A DNA stretch of 64,000 bases from assembly GCA_020205615.1 (NCBI GenBank), contig CM035153.1:80365853-80429852 (forward strand), read 5' to 3'. Shown piece by piece: positions 1-12,231 of this stretch. A program made the position numbers and the translations under genes. Source of the DNA: Panax quinquefolius. Lineage: Eukaryota; Streptophyta; Magnoliopsida; Apiales; Araliaceae. Under the pieces are notes generated by a model. That model was not told where the DNA came from and made no database searches. It was given only the letters and a program-made list of their open reading frames with translations. Position 1 is the first letter of the stretch; each line of letters begins with the position of its first letter.

Positions 1-1162
1 AATGTGTGCTGAGTCCTAGAAAATTTATAAGAAGAAGATAAGAATTAAATCATCAGAGATGATGAATGTATAAGTAAGACATCTCCGTATGTCATGAAGC
101 TGTAGAACGGTAAAGGAAGTGGTCACGTAAACTTAGGTTGCAAGAACGCGAACCATAACAAGTATAGTTAAGTAAACCAATGTGAAAGTCAAGTATATGA
201 CTAATTGGTGTATGTGTTATTTCCTTATATGCTACATAGGAATTGGAATGAGCGATTCAACAGTAAACTATAAGTCGTATGAATCGCGTAAAGGCAAGTT
301 TCCTAACTTCATTCATATTTTAAATGAATGTTATATTCTAAAACTTCTCAGATGTTGAACTTGAGAAGTTCTGTCTATGTGCAAATGTGTGATATTTGTA
401 AAAGGTGTTAGAATATATGAGGCCTTGTGCCACAATGTGAACACTTTGGTGTTTCTATGAGATGAATTGTTCTGTGATTGAACTGTTCAATAAAAGAATG
501 TTTTGTTTATACAAGAACCGTTACTAATAAGTATGTGCTATTGATTATTGCCAAACAGAATGTGTATGAAAAAGAGTAGAGAATGAAAGTATTTTAAATG
601 GAATGTGATTAATGTTTTAAAATGATAGGAATCAAAATTATTCCTATTATTCAAGATGCTTCATAACCTTTGTTCGATTATTGAGCTCTTAAAAGAATGT
701 TTGAATTCTTAAAGTTGTTTGTTCAACTGTTATGACTTCCTGGTCAATTTAATGCTCACACTTGCTTAAAATAAAAACATTTTTAGCGGACGATATTAGA
801 AGAACTTAAGGATCTCGTGAAGATCAAGTTAATCGGTATCCAGAAGAAGTACCATTAATTATACGAATAAGCGTGAAGATCAAGCGAAGACTTGTAATAC
901 CGAATGATAGAATTAAACTATAGAATAGTTTAATGAATGATTACGTATCCTTGGTGGCGGATAAAAGTCACTTGTACAAGATGTAAAGAATAATGTAATT
1001 ATCATTATTTATAATGAAAGAGGTTATAAGGTTTTAGAACCTGGGATTTTAGGATGTATGTTGTTATATTTAGCTATATAATGATGTATGTTTGGAAGAA
1101 GATGGGATTGTGACGTAAGGAATCCGGATGTGAAAATAGACCGAATTTCATGCAAGCATACA
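1..1162. other. Unassigned AT-rich sequence, no gene seen
   Basis: No open frame here matches a protein family I recognise, and I see no clear LTR end, primer site or polypurine tract. Homology to the E1 LTR starts abruptly near 1163, so this is either the flank of E1 or another element that truncated it. The E1 5' LTR has about 457 bp (18117-18573) with no counterpart on this side. Confidence 0.5.
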
Positions 1163-2340
1163 TGATCAATATACAAAAATGTAACCGAGGTCACAAGACC
1201 ACGAACTATGTCCACTTCTACAAGTAATCTTTCAACTTTAACCTAAACAATAATATCAGGATTCCCGTGACTTAGGGATCATCACTTTCCCATCGTACCA
1301 TGTATTGTGCACAAACATCTAAATGCATTGCGTAAAATAACTCCCCTATAATAGGGTTGTTCTTCTCAGTTTTAGAGTACAAGTTCGCACCAAAGAATGT
1401 TTGGTTTGGGTAAGCTTCAAGGGTAATTTAGAGTTTCATGATCATCAACTAAAGGATTAGTTGAATCAACAAGACTTAACAACACTACGAGTAATAAATA
1501 ACAATTTAATGTAAAATGATCAAGAATCCTAGGTGAACCAACTATACATTAGACTCATGCTTAGAAATAACTAAAAAGCATAGGCATTGAATAAAATAAT
1601 AAACCTTGCTTAAAAAATATTAAGCCAAGGCTATGATCTTGTCAAATAAGAAATTGAATTACTAAACATGCATTAACTGATAACAAGCTGAAAACAAAGC
1701 TTGCTCAACATGATAATAACTTGTGCAAAATAAATGAAATATGACGGCTAAATATTAGTGATTAGAGTTCAAGAAGTTGTATTCACTATAAAAGAATGAA
1801 ACTAAAGAAACTTTCTTAACTATAAACAAGTTAGATTAAATCAATAATGATTAGAATTTAAAACTTGCTGGAATAAAGTTAGGGTTAGAGATTGCTCAAA
1901 TAAAGTTTAAGGATAAAAGAACTTGTTCAATTAGAGTTTAGGGTAAGGAACTTGCCTCGTGCGTAAGCTATAATTTACAACTCACATTCACCTACACACA
2001 TTATTAGAATCACAATATCTATTAGATATACTAACATCCACTTTTCAAATTAACACTCACTTCTAGTTGAACTTGTTATTTTAGTACAAGTTTTACTTCA
2101 CCATATGTATTTCAGAAATCACAAGTATTAACTACAAAACACTTATTCACTACTCATTGTGTACCTTATATCATAACGTATCACTTTCATAACTTATTAA
2201 TCTTTTTTTTACAACTTCGGAATTACTAATCACATGATACAATTCTGTTTTAATCTCTTCGATATGTGTTTGTCACATTAACATATCATTAGACTAAGTT
2301 ACAATAGGTTTTCAAGGTCTATATAAGTAACATGCATCAG

Positions 2341-5268
2341 TGCCTCTGATCAGGGTATGGCGCAGCTGCGCTATAATTTTTCAAACACTTAAATCATTTT
2401 TAAATGATTTAATAATCAAATAATCTTATCATCATTAATATTTAATAATATAAAAATATTAATGTTATACTTGTCAAAATATTAAAGTTATTATTAATAA
2501 CTTAAAATATTTTAAATCATCAATATTCTACTTAAATGATTTTTAAATTAATTAAAATCATTTTAAACCCTCATCATTAATATTTAAATATTAATGAAAT
2601 TATCATCAAAATATTAAAAGTTATTAATTATAAATTAAAATATTTTTAAATCATTTTTGTCATTTTAAATGATTTTAAATCAATAAAATCATATTTCTAA
2701 CATTTATTTAATATACTAATTAAATAAACCTAATATCATTAATATTAATTTATTAATGAGAATTCTCCAAAAATATTGAAAATTAGATTTTATAATTCAA
2801 AATATTTTTAAACACTTTATTCTTCTTTAAAATAATTTTTATAATATTAAAATCATTTTAATTCATTTATTTAATATAATAATTAAATAAATTTAATATC
2901 ATTAATATTAAATTAGTAATGATAATTCTCTAAAAATATTAAAAGTTACATTTTATAAATTAAAATATTTTTAAATACATTATTCTTATTTAAAATAATT
3001 TTTATAATATTAAAATCTTTTTTCTCTAATTTATTTAATACAATAATTAAATAAATTAAATATCATTAATATTCAAATACTTAAAAATATTAATAAAAAA
3101 TATCCCAATTTGTCAAAAGTTATTTTTCATAATTTAAAATAATTTTTAAAACCATTTTTGGTAATTTTTATAATTTATTTTCTATTTTTAAGTATTTTTC
3201 AGAAAAATCAGAAATTAAAAATAATTAAACCGTCGTTATAGCCCTTTAGCGACGCTTTCTATCATCTTAGGTGTTCTTGACATCAAAGAACACTGACAAC
3301 CCAGTGTTTAAGGTTGCTCGTTTAACCTAATGTAATTCTCTGTTTAATCATGATCTGAACCATATTAGAAACTGATCATGTAGTATTGATGTAATACTAC
3401 ATGATACAACCTTTACCTAGGTCATACCATCCATCAGATGCAAGATCTAAGCCTCTAAGTATGTTGTCAGAACTGATCTGGGTTTTCTGGGTATTCCAGA
3501 AACTAGGACAGTGCCATGGTGTCATTTTGAGACACGATTATCATAAGGTTATGTGCATACAGTTGGCGTTCTTAAGGTTTTAATCCATAGTCCATATGTC
3601 AAGGAACACATAGCAAGCAACAAATCAGTCAAAGTATAAAACAATAACCAGATTCGATCTAGTCAATACCTGTCAGAAAGTTCATTCTAGCAATTTCTAG
3701 AATTTCTAGAAATCATATTCATGACCGGATCGGATGGCCTAATTTGACCGTCCATTACATTCGATCAGTTGATTGTTTGTGGGATCTAAAGTCATGGATT
3801 TAAAGAACTTATAACAGGCTATAAACTGGTTATAACAACAACATCAAAACACTTAACAACTGACAGATCAAAGAGTTTGAAAAGCTTGTCAAACCCTGTT
3901 CATGGATTTCTGGGTTACCCAGAAATCGCCCGGTCATGGTCGGTCAACCGACTTTGACCAACAATATCTTCAAATCTGGATACCCAATAACTATGATTCC
4001 AGTTCCAGATCAAAGTACTCATGACATACTACAAATTCAAAACATAAAACACCAAAGATCATTAACATGGAATGATCTGTGGCTCCTGACATTAGGTTGT
4101 CAGACCACACTTAAGCTCAAGAACAGTTTTTGAAAAACATAGTTTTTACCCACTTTGATGCTATGGATCTATGGTATATCACCACAGATCATCATAAAAC
4201 ATCTTCTAGCAAGATTATAAACACATAAACACCAACTTGAAATTAGCATACAAGATCAAAAGTAGTCTAGGGTTTTATACCTTCAAGTTTAAATCTTGAT
4301 CTTTGATCTCTCCTACTGATTTTGGGTGTTTGAAAGACTTAACTAGTGACTAAAATACTTATGATTTTCAGAGCTTTGGTGAGAGAAAAGTTTGTTGAGA
4401 GATGGTTAACAAATAAGTAAAATACAAGAACTTTCTCTCTCTAAATCATTTATAATAACTTGATGCAATGAATGATCTGATGTGTTGGCTAGTTTGCTGG
4501 CAATAATGGACAAATTTGCTGAGATATATCACACTTTGTCAAATTTATTTGATCACCAACCCCCATTTTGGCAAGATTGATAAGTTATCTAAATAAAGAA
4601 ATGAAAAAGGGCATTTTGGTCAATTGTAATATAATTTTAATGATATTCTTGACATTGTCCAAACCCTTAAGATTTTAACCCTTAGGGTTTAACCCTAAGG
4701 TTTTACAACTTTAGTTTCTTAAATTTCCAATTAGGGTTTTAATTAGGAAATTTAAAATTTCTAAATTATAATTAGGGTTTCCTAATTAAATTAGGGTTTC
4801 CTAACCATATTTAAGTTTAATACACACATCAGGCTTGCCAATTAGGATTAGGGTTTAGGATTCTCAGATTTAAAATTAGGGTTTCCCGACATTTGATTAG
4901 GGTTTCTAACTGTACGTTAGGGTTTCTAATCCTGAGATTACGGTTTCTAATCTCTTAGTAGGGTTTATTAATTTTAAACCTTATCTGATCTATCATTGAT
5001 CAATAATTCTATACACTACAAACACATACATATCAATATAATTATTTTAATTATATTTTTTATTGAATCCCTATCCAGAATTAGTGTTAGGGTTTTTAAA
5101 GCTGTTAAGCACAACTCTACTCTAATTTCTCAGTCAATACACAAATTGACTAATTCTCGAGACTCGTATCACAGATATACAGTACAATATTAATAGTCAA
5201 TATTAATATTAAATAAAAAATAAATTTATTCGTAAAATTTGGATTATTCGAAATCCCGGGTTATTACA
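2341..5268 (-). mobile_element. LTR A: solo or truncated LTR of a chromovirus-like family
   Basis: The right edge reads TGTAATAACCCGGG on the minus strand, a typical start for a Ty3/gypsy LTR. The segment is collinear with LTR B at about 57390-60266: a long AT-rich stretch, then a GTCGCTAAAGG-type motif (3231-3255), a shared block around 3936-3990 and an array of TTAGGGTTT motifs. No internal coding region is attached. The left edge near 2340 lacks a clear CA terminus, so this copy is probably truncated. Confidence 0.65.
4682..5095 (-). promoter_or_regulatory. Array of nine telo-box motifs (AAACCCTAA) in LTR A
   Basis: TTAGGGTTT occurs exactly at 4682, 4731, 4772, 4791, 4848, 4876, 4897, 4917 and 5087 on the plus strand, which is AAACCCTAA in element orientation. 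One-base variants lie between them. AAACCCTAA is the plant telo-box, known to bind Myb-type telomere-repeat-binding (TRB) proteins and to occur in promoters. The array lies about 170-590 bp from the LTR start, which would be U3. A regulatory role is inference. Confidence 0.55.
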
Positions 5269-5835
5269 ACGTATGAAACTGCCGTATAATTATTATAATA
5301 ATTATATATCAGTTATAAAATTTAATATATTTTATTTATATTATTTATTATGATTCAAAATTCAAAATTCAAAAGCCATAAGGCTTTGTTTGGTAAAAAC
5401 ACTTTTAAAATAAAGACTTAATATCTTTAAGCCTTATTTGGTTAAATCAATTTAAAACTACTTTAATTTATTTTAATAAACAATTTATACAATAGTTTAT
5501 AGTCCCATATTATTTCTTTGGATTTCCATATCCAATCTTAGTTAAATAAACTAATTATAACATACTAAATAAATTTTCCACTTAACCAAATATCCCAAAA
5601 TTATAATCTCATTATAATTTTATTTAATAATTTAACATACCATTTCAAATTATTAATTTAAAATAGCAATATAACACTTCATGTTATCTTTAACAACTTT
5701 CTAACTATTAAATTAAATTAGAGTATTATCTAATAAATTTAATTAACAATTATCTACGAACAACAACTACATCAATAAAATATTTATTTAATTTAATAAA
5801 TATTTTAATTTACAATAAAATCTTGGATTGTTACA

Positions 5836-5848
5836 TCCTTCCCTCTTT
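5836..5848 (-). other. E1 polypurine tract
   Basis: On the minus strand this reads AAAGAGGGAAGGA and abuts the LTR start TGTAACA. It is the expected primer for plus-strand DNA synthesis and fixes the LTR/internal boundary at 5835/5836. Confidence 0.8.
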
Positions 5849-6502
5849 ACAAGGATCCTGAGCAACTACCAGTCTTGCTCTGATGAGTTTAATAATTTCT
5901 GCAGTCTGTTGTCTTAATAGTTGATGTTCACCAACTTCATCCCATCATAGTGGAGTTGTATATTTCCTTCCGTGTAATGCCTCGTATGGCGGCATGCCAA
6001 TGCTTGCACGGTAACTGTTATTGTAGGTGAATTCTGCCAACGGTAGATGATCGTTCCAGTTTCCTTTGAAATATATGATGCACATCTAGATTGTTCGTTC
6101 GTTTTGACCATCAGTTTGCGGATGATATGTCATACTCATCTTCAGTTTTGTTCCCATGCATTCTTGTAGTCTCTTCCAGAAGTTTGATGTGAATCTCGGA
6201 TCTCTATCTGATACAATTGACACTGGAACGCCATGTCTCGACACGATCTCCTTGACGTACAATTTTGCCAGTTGATCAAGATTAAATCTAATCTTTATTG
6301 GAAAAAAGTGTGTTGATTTTGTTAATCTATCTAATATTACCCATATCGCATTGTATCGTTTCTGAGTCATTGGAACACCTACCACAAAATTCATTGTGAT
6401 ATACTCCCACTTCCATTCCGGTATATCCAACGGTTGAAGTAATCAGCTTGGTCTTTGATGCTCGGCTTTCACTCTCTGACATGTCAATCATTTTATAACA
6501 CA
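5849..6502 (-). pseudogene. E1 integrase, C-terminal two-thirds, broken
   Basis: This is the Ty3/gypsy integrase fragment left after E2 insertion and a deletion. Reading down from 6502 I see the end of the zinc-binding region (LTCQRVKAEHQRP), then a core with [12 protein letters not shown] and [10 protein letters not shown], then HLPLAEFTYNNSY and GMPPYEAL, which are typical of chromoviral integrases. The first catalytic position reads TMNFVVG where related elements have an Asp before FVVG, so one acidic residue appears lost. There are at least three in-frame stops (near the zinc region, after HQRPS, and after NERTI). No chromodomain is recognisable before the polypurine tract. The N-terminal part and the end of RNase H are missing at the junction with E2. 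Confidence 0.85.
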
Positions 6503-6770
6503 TTTCCAACAAAATAATAAAGATTTTAACCAGTCCCATGTAAAATGCATGCATATGATGTTCCAAATGTAATAAAGATGAAACCAGTCCAAATAGAAAA
6601 GCATGCGAGCATGTGATATTCCAATAGAATAATAAAGATTTTAACCAGTCCCAAAGCATAAAACGCATGCATGAAGATGTTCCAATGAATAATAAAGATG
6701 GAACTAGGTCCCAGTAAAATGCATGCAAAATGTAATGTTCCAAATGAATAATAAAGAATGGAATAATGTA
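6503..6770. repeat. 57-bp minisatellite in E2 3' LTR
   Basis: Copies begin with TTCCAA near 6504, 6560, 6618, 6679 and 6737, spacing 56-61 bp. Each contains ATAATAAAGA, a ccagtcc block and an AAATGCATGCA block. Apparent proteins rich in CILLEYH-like words read from this repeat are artefacts of its periodicity. Confidence 0.8.
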
Positions 6771-7547
6771 AGAATTTCACCATGTATGCGGTATTGCCAT
6801 GATAGAAAGTTATTCCAACATAATAATAAAGAATGGAATAATGTAAGTTCTCTTCATAAAGATGAAAGAAAGAAATAATACCCTTACCTTTGAAAGAAAC
6901 CTGAATATAGGGTAGTGAGAGTAGCGGGCTTCTCTTCTTCTCTGATTTTTCTCCTACAATTTCTCTCTATAATAATTTCTCTATAGCTTTAGTGAATTGG
7001 TGTGAAATGAAGGAAGAATGAGCTTATTTATTTATAGAAAATATAGTTTCAATAATCAGTTTTGGGGATCGAAAATTACAAAGACAATACCTCCAACTTT
7101 TCCTTCCCTTTTAATTTAGTCCTGCAAGTATTATCAAACATGCACCACCTCCCCTAATAGTAAATAATGTGATTCAATAGTAAATTATGTGACTCAATAG
7201 TTCTGGACATGTGAAAATACGAATTATAGTATAGTACCTCCATCTATACCTCCATTTTTAACTTAGTCATGCAAGTATTATCAATCTTGCACCAACTTCC
7301 CTAATAGTAACAAGAATGTAAAACAATAGTATACACATGTGAACAAATAGTTATAATCATGTGAAATAATAGCAATCAATTGCTTTCGTTTATCCTGGTT
7401 AAATAATTCGATCGGTCAATATAACCTCCAGACATCAATTATTATTGAAATAAATGTCGATTTTCACTAACACAAATAATTCCAACACAATGAAACTATT
7501 TTTATAAAAAATATAAATCTTGAAATTTCAAAGTTTGAATTTTCCCG

Positions 7548-7570
7548 AAAAAGTCAACTGTTGACTTTTT
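7548..7570. promoter_or_regulatory. Palindromic double W-box in E2 LTR
   Basis: AAAAAGTCAAC, one T, then GTTGACTTTTT: an 11-bp perfect inverted repeat containing TTGAC, the core recognised by plant WRKY factors, on both strands. The other LTR has the same site at 13333-13355 with one arm mutated (GTTTAC). A regulatory role is inferred. Confidence 0.4.
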
Positions 7571-8378
7571 GACCAAATAGTGAATCCTGGAAAATTTTTT
7601 GTTTATAAACAATTTTTACTAATTTCATCGTTCCGGACTCAAATATCACGTCCGCGTCTCCAAATTCAACTCCGAACACAACTTCATTTTTAATAACATT
7701 CATCATTAATATTATAACTCACAATATTTATCAACCAGTCGTTCCTGTGAAAGAGGGGCTTTCAATAAGGATTTCTCCCTATCATGCGTGCAATTAGGTG
7801 ACCAAACCTCTCCTCGATGTAACTTCTAGACATTATAAATATTGCAATTTAATAATATGAATAACTTTGTCGTCTCAATTATTAATTTAATAAAATAACA
7901 TTTTATGCAGATGATACTGTGACAATAATTGAATCAATAATATGAGAGATATGATGCAACAATTACTATAGCAATAATGGAGTATAACTAAGTGACTTCT
8001 TACGTAAGCATCAATAATCAATACCGTGTATGCAAAGCTACTACGCAACCACGCCAGACATTGTACTTTTTACTACCGAGTAGTTCAATAGTATTAACGG
8101 TAAAACTTCCGCCGTTATTTTCATAAAAATATTTTTGTCGATTTCTCAATCCGACAATAATTTCATTGTGGGGTCCACCAATGATTGTACCGTCGTACGA
8201 ATATTCCCCGACATAATGAATATTCCCTGACCAGTCGAATATAATATAACAACTTGCATACTTTGTAAAATTTACAACTATTACCCATAACTAAAACATT
8301 ATATTAAATCCACGCCATAATATTAAAAAAAAAAATTGAGAAATTTAAATCTTTATTCGTAAAATTTGGGATTTTACA

Positions 8379-8394
8379 ATCTCCCCTCCTTAAG
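8379..8394 (-). other. E2 polypurine tract
   Basis: The minus strand reads AAGGAGGGGAGAT directly before the LTR start TGTAAAATCCC. It is strongly purine-rich and correctly placed, and it defines the 3' LTR boundary. Confidence 0.85.
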
Positions 8395-8399
8395 AAATT

Positions 8400-9200
8400 T
8401 CGCCCTCGAAATTTACGACGCACTTCGGTATCTTAATGATGATGAGGACACTTCGTCTGATTCTAACTCTTGAGGTATAACCTTTAAGCGTAGAATATAT
8501 TCTAGGATTTTTAACAGGTACATCTTCATACATTAAATATCCGCTATCTCTTCCGATTCTAAATCAATAATGTGGTTCGAGTTGTCCACATATTTACGTA
8601 ACATCGATACGTGAAAAACGTTATGAACACGCAACATACTTGGCGGTAAAACGAGTCTATAAGCCACAGCTCCTACTTAATCGAGGATTTCAAATGGGCC
8701 AATTAAATTGAGAGTTGAGATTTCCTCTCTTCGTTGATTCTTGCTTCTAGAATAACGCCCTCTTGAACCTTCTTCTTCACAATCATCAGCTCCGGGTGTG
8801 TAGCTTGAGCGGCTTTAACTTTATCGATTAAAGTCGATTCTACTCGTATATTCGTTATCTTCATGTGGGTCCCTAGAGTCTTTAACTCTATCTTAATCAT
8901 TTGTATGTTATACAAAAATGAGTCTTTAATGTTAACAACATCGCACTCAGAAACGTGATATATGATCTTCTACTCAACACGTCAGCTACCACGTTCGCTC
9001 TTCCACGATGATATTGAATAGTACGACCGTAATCTTCAACAGCTCGAGTCAACGTCTTTGGCGCATGATACGTTCGTTTTAACTAAAGAAATATTTGAGG
9101 GTTTAAGAAATGGGTTTTTGTACCGGGGTCAATACAAAATTTGATTTCAACCTCTAGGGTAGGCCAGGAAGTCTTCAAGAATACGTCAAGAACTTTATTA
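8400..9200 (-). pseudogene. E2 pol remnants (RT, RNase H and integrase scraps)
   Basis: Only pieces of pol survive here. In element order they are: a short pre-RT piece (DVFLKTSWPTLEVE, about 9150-9210), the end of RNase H (TIQYHRGRANVVADVLSRRS, about 8970-9050), the linker before integrase (about 8703-8915), and the C-terminal part of integrase (IGPFEILD, VHNVFHVSMLRKYV, about 8555-8715). The RT palm with its catalytic Asp pair, most of RNase H and the integrase catalytic core are absent. The element could not have encoded its own RT or integrase. Several stops also occur within the remnants. Identification rests on the conserved HNVFHVSMLRKY and ANVVADVLSRR words. Confidence 0.75.
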
Positions 9201-10963
9201 ACGATAGAAATATCATTCAACACTGTGACCATCATCCGAGACTTGGATAACACGTCACATTGATACCTATCAGCTTGCCATCTTCATTCACGATGTCGCC
9301 TACAGAAAGTCTGGCTTTGGTGCATTCCACACAAGGAAGTCAACAACGAAAGGATCGGGGCTCTTTACTTGTGGCTTGATATGACAATGATTGACTTTAG
9401 TGGATTGGTTACTTTGAATTCGCATAACAGGTTGGTTAGGAGTATGAAAGCTAACAACCTTACAAAAACATGATGAGTAGTTAACTAATCGTTTCCAAAA
9501 ATCACATCAATGCAAGTATTTTCAAAGAGATAAGATCGACAGGTAACGTGAAAGTGTTTATTTGAATCAAACAAGATTTATAAATAGTAGAGTTAACGAA
9601 GGTTTCTCCTAACAGAGTTTCAACAGATAAGTCAAAGCATAGTTCCTCCGGAGTAAAATTTAAACGTTGAGCGCAAGCAAGAGAGATAAAAGAATGGGTA
9701 GAACCAGTATCTAATAAGGTATAGACTTCGCAATAATTTATAATTAACTAACCCGTGCTAACATCGTTCGGGTCACTCGTTTTTTGAGAAGTCACAAAAA
9801 ACACTCTTCTTGAAACCACCGACCTTGTTTTGTCCGTATCCGCCTTTGGTGCCACCGTCCCAGCTAGACTTGTCTTCGGTGAACGACAAAATCGGGCTAG
9901 GTGACCTTCTCTTCCACAATTATAACATTCTTTATACGGCATCGCGTAATTTGGACTAATGTGTCCCTCTCCTCCGCATTTGAAGCATATGATAGGTGGT
10001 CGTTCTCCTTCCTTAACAACGGGTGTTGGTGCTGACGTCTTTCCATCATTGTTGAATCTCCTCTTCTTGAAATATCCATTCTTATTGTTTTGGCCATGAT
10101 TACCACTGAAGTGGTTACCATTTCTGGCATGCTGATTCCCTCCACGCTTATTGTCACCGCTTTGATAACTGCGATCACTAGTACTATCATTTTGCCGGCT
10201 GCTCTCTTTTGGTTGAGTTGACTCATTATCGCGCTCTAATAACTGAGCCCTATTAACAACATCTAAATACAAACACAGTTTATGAGAGATAAGATATTAA
10301 CGTATCTTGGGTTTCAAACCTCTTAGAAACATTCACGTTATTCTCTCCTCATTATCAACCAAATGGGACGTAAATCGGGACAACTCGGTAAACTTGGCTT
10401 CGTACTGTGACTCGGTCATGCTATTTTGTTCCAGTTTATTGAACTCTACCTCTTTCATGTGACGAATACTTTCGGGAAAGTACTTGTCGTTAAACAATTC
10501 TTGGAACTTCTCCCAAGACATCTTCAAAGGCGAGGTTGAGTACGCTTACGATTCCCACCAAGACCTCTACTTTCAAGAACATGAAGGTCGCAAAGGGAAC
10601 CTTTTTCTCCTCGGAGCATCCCAAGAAATCAAATATCTTGCAGATCTGCTTTATCAATGTCTTCGCCTTAAGTGGTTTTGGCTCTCCAAAAAACTCCGGT
10701 GGTCCCAGTTCCTTGAATTGCTTAGCGGTGACCGTCCGAGAGTTGCTAGTGTTTCCACCTGCATTTTGGACAGGAGCCGCTCTTGCTTGATGTTGCATGA
10801 ATTGCATAAAGCCTCTGAACATTCCATCGTTCATCATTTGGTTAGTGTTGTTATTTGCATGAGGATTGTCACCTTCCTGTTGCACATTGTCCTGATTATT
10901 GATCTGTGGAGACTCAACGGTCTTCTGTGCTTCTTTGCTTATCTCAACATTTTCGGATGCCAT
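9201..10963 (-). pseudogene. E2 gag and protease, frameshifted
   Basis: Gag starts at the ATG at 10963 (MASENVEISK). The capsid-like region contains KQFKELGPPEFFGEPKPL, then a frameshift near 10500-10530 into the frame with MSWEKFQELFNDKYFPESI and SQYEAKFTELSRF, and another break near 10270-10330. Two zinc knuckles follow at about 9895-9990: CFKCGGEGHISPNY, whose last Cys is now Tyr, and an intact CYNCGREGHLARFC. After a stop at about 9748 the protease motif LLDTGSTHSFIS is readable near 9690-9720. Gag packages the RNA and protease matures it. The primer site and polypurine tract flanking this block are well preserved, which fits a non-autonomous element mobilised by relatives. Confidence 0.8.
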
Positions 10964-11132
10964 TTTCAAATACTGCCACAAAAACAAGGGTTAATTAACA
11001 TATCACATATTATCCCTATACTCTGACCGACCAATTAAATACCAAATAAACTTAGGTAGGTCATATTAGCGAAGGAATTCCCCGTCTCTCCCCTCCTAGT
11101 TCTTGTCTCACATCTCAGCCAGGGATCATATC

Positions 11133-11150
11133 CCTAGGCTTTGATACCAA
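11133..11150 (-). other. E2 primer-binding site (initiator tRNA-Met type)
   Basis: On the minus strand, after the LTR end GGCGTCACA and two bases, it reads TGGTATCAAAGCC, close to the plant initiator tRNA-Met complement TGGTATCAGAGC. It fixes the 5' LTR boundary at 11153. Confidence 0.8.
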
Positions 11151-12231
11151 CTGTGACGCCCCCAAAACAGGTATGCATCACCTATTCTGAGTCGCCAAAT
11201 ACATGGTACAGAATACAAATACAATCTTAATTATACAACAAGAGTGCTGTGAGTTTTAATACAAATATTGTCTTCTAGACAATATCCACTCTCAGAATAA
11301 GTCCTCATTACATTTATTTTCACACTATTTAACAGAATAGTGAGGACTCCTAGCTAATACTATCATCCAGACCATCACTCTGTTCCCCGACTCGTCCCAG
11401 CTACATTCTCATTTCCTGAAGAGATCAGTGAAGGAAAGGGTGAGCCCAACTAGCCCAGTAAGAAATATTATGACTAAGATAATGTAGGATAAAATATCAT
11501 TTGCCTTCAACAATGTTAAATTGATAAAATACAATAGACATCAAGTTTAACTGCAGCAGAACAAGCAATCCATTAAAAGAGTCAAGTAGAGAATAAAATC
11601 TACTATCTCTTATGATTTAAAAGGTTTTTCATCACTTTTATCATTTGGGACTCGAACAATAAATAATCCACATCATCGAATCACCCCTGCACTACAGCCA
11701 AGGATATTTTTTAGTATCACGACCACAAATTATCCATGCACTATGGGCCAAGGACATTCGTGTATTCATCAATGGTCATGATCATGCTAACAACTGTCCA
11801 TTAATGCACTACGGGCCAATGAGGATTTTTATCACATAATTTGTAACATTACGGTCATGATTATACCGAATAATCCCTGGTCATAATCATACCAAGTCCA
11901 TCTATGCACTAAAGGCCACAGATGACTTTCAAAAAAAATATAAACATGAGGATGATGACAATGATATAAAAATTCAATAATACAAGTTCACGAATTAATT
12001 TATCCAGGAACTAATAACGTCTAAATTGTCAACATGATACTTCTTTGTAGAGTAAAATTCAAGAATGCTCAGAAGAATATTTCCATGAAAATATACTGGA
12101 TGAAGCGCAAATATCAAGGATATTCCACTGATTTCATGGAGTATAGAAGTCAAAACTTTAACCAACTGAGTATAATAAGGAATGGAATAACAAAAGAAAT
12201 CACCAAGCATACGGTAGACCGCATAGGCAGG

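Larger units (their letters stand above)
1163..5835 (-). repeat. E1 3' LTR, interrupted and truncated
   Basis: The LTR starts, in element orientation, at 5835 with TGTAACAATCC directly after a purine-rich tract. It matches the E1 5' LTR to about 5269, is broken by LTR A (about 2341-5268), and resumes from about 2340 to 1163. About 860 bp present in the intact copy (roughly 19690-20548) are missing at the insertion, so the event was not a clean insertion or was followed by deletion. The last roughly 457 bp are also missing. Confidence 0.8.
6503..8378 (-). repeat. E2 3' LTR, distal end deleted
   Basis: It begins at 8378 (TGTAAAATCCC on the minus strand) next to the polypurine tract and matches about 12234-14129 of the other LTR. 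The portion equivalent to 11153-12233 is absent. The whole stretch is non-coding; open frames in it are accidental. Confidence 0.85.

Noticed and set aside
3936..4133. Open frame of 65 codons with a homologue at 58820
   Set aside because: The likeness is explained by LTR A and LTR B being copies of one family. The frames are short, lack a domain and sit in a non-coding LTR.
4680..5000. A true interstitial telomere
   Set aside because: The TTAGGGTTT motifs are spaced irregularly by other sequence and recur inside a second LTR copy, so they are LTR motifs, not a telomeric array.
6327..6783. Overlapping open frames of 85-138 codons rich in His, Phe and Leu
   Set aside because: They are translations of the 57-bp minisatellite in the E2 3' LTR, and the same kind of frames recur at 12150-12525 in the other LTR.
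10484..11026. 180-codon plus-strand frame
   Set aside because: It is the complement of E2 gag, which has recognisable capsid and zinc-knuckle words on the minus strand.
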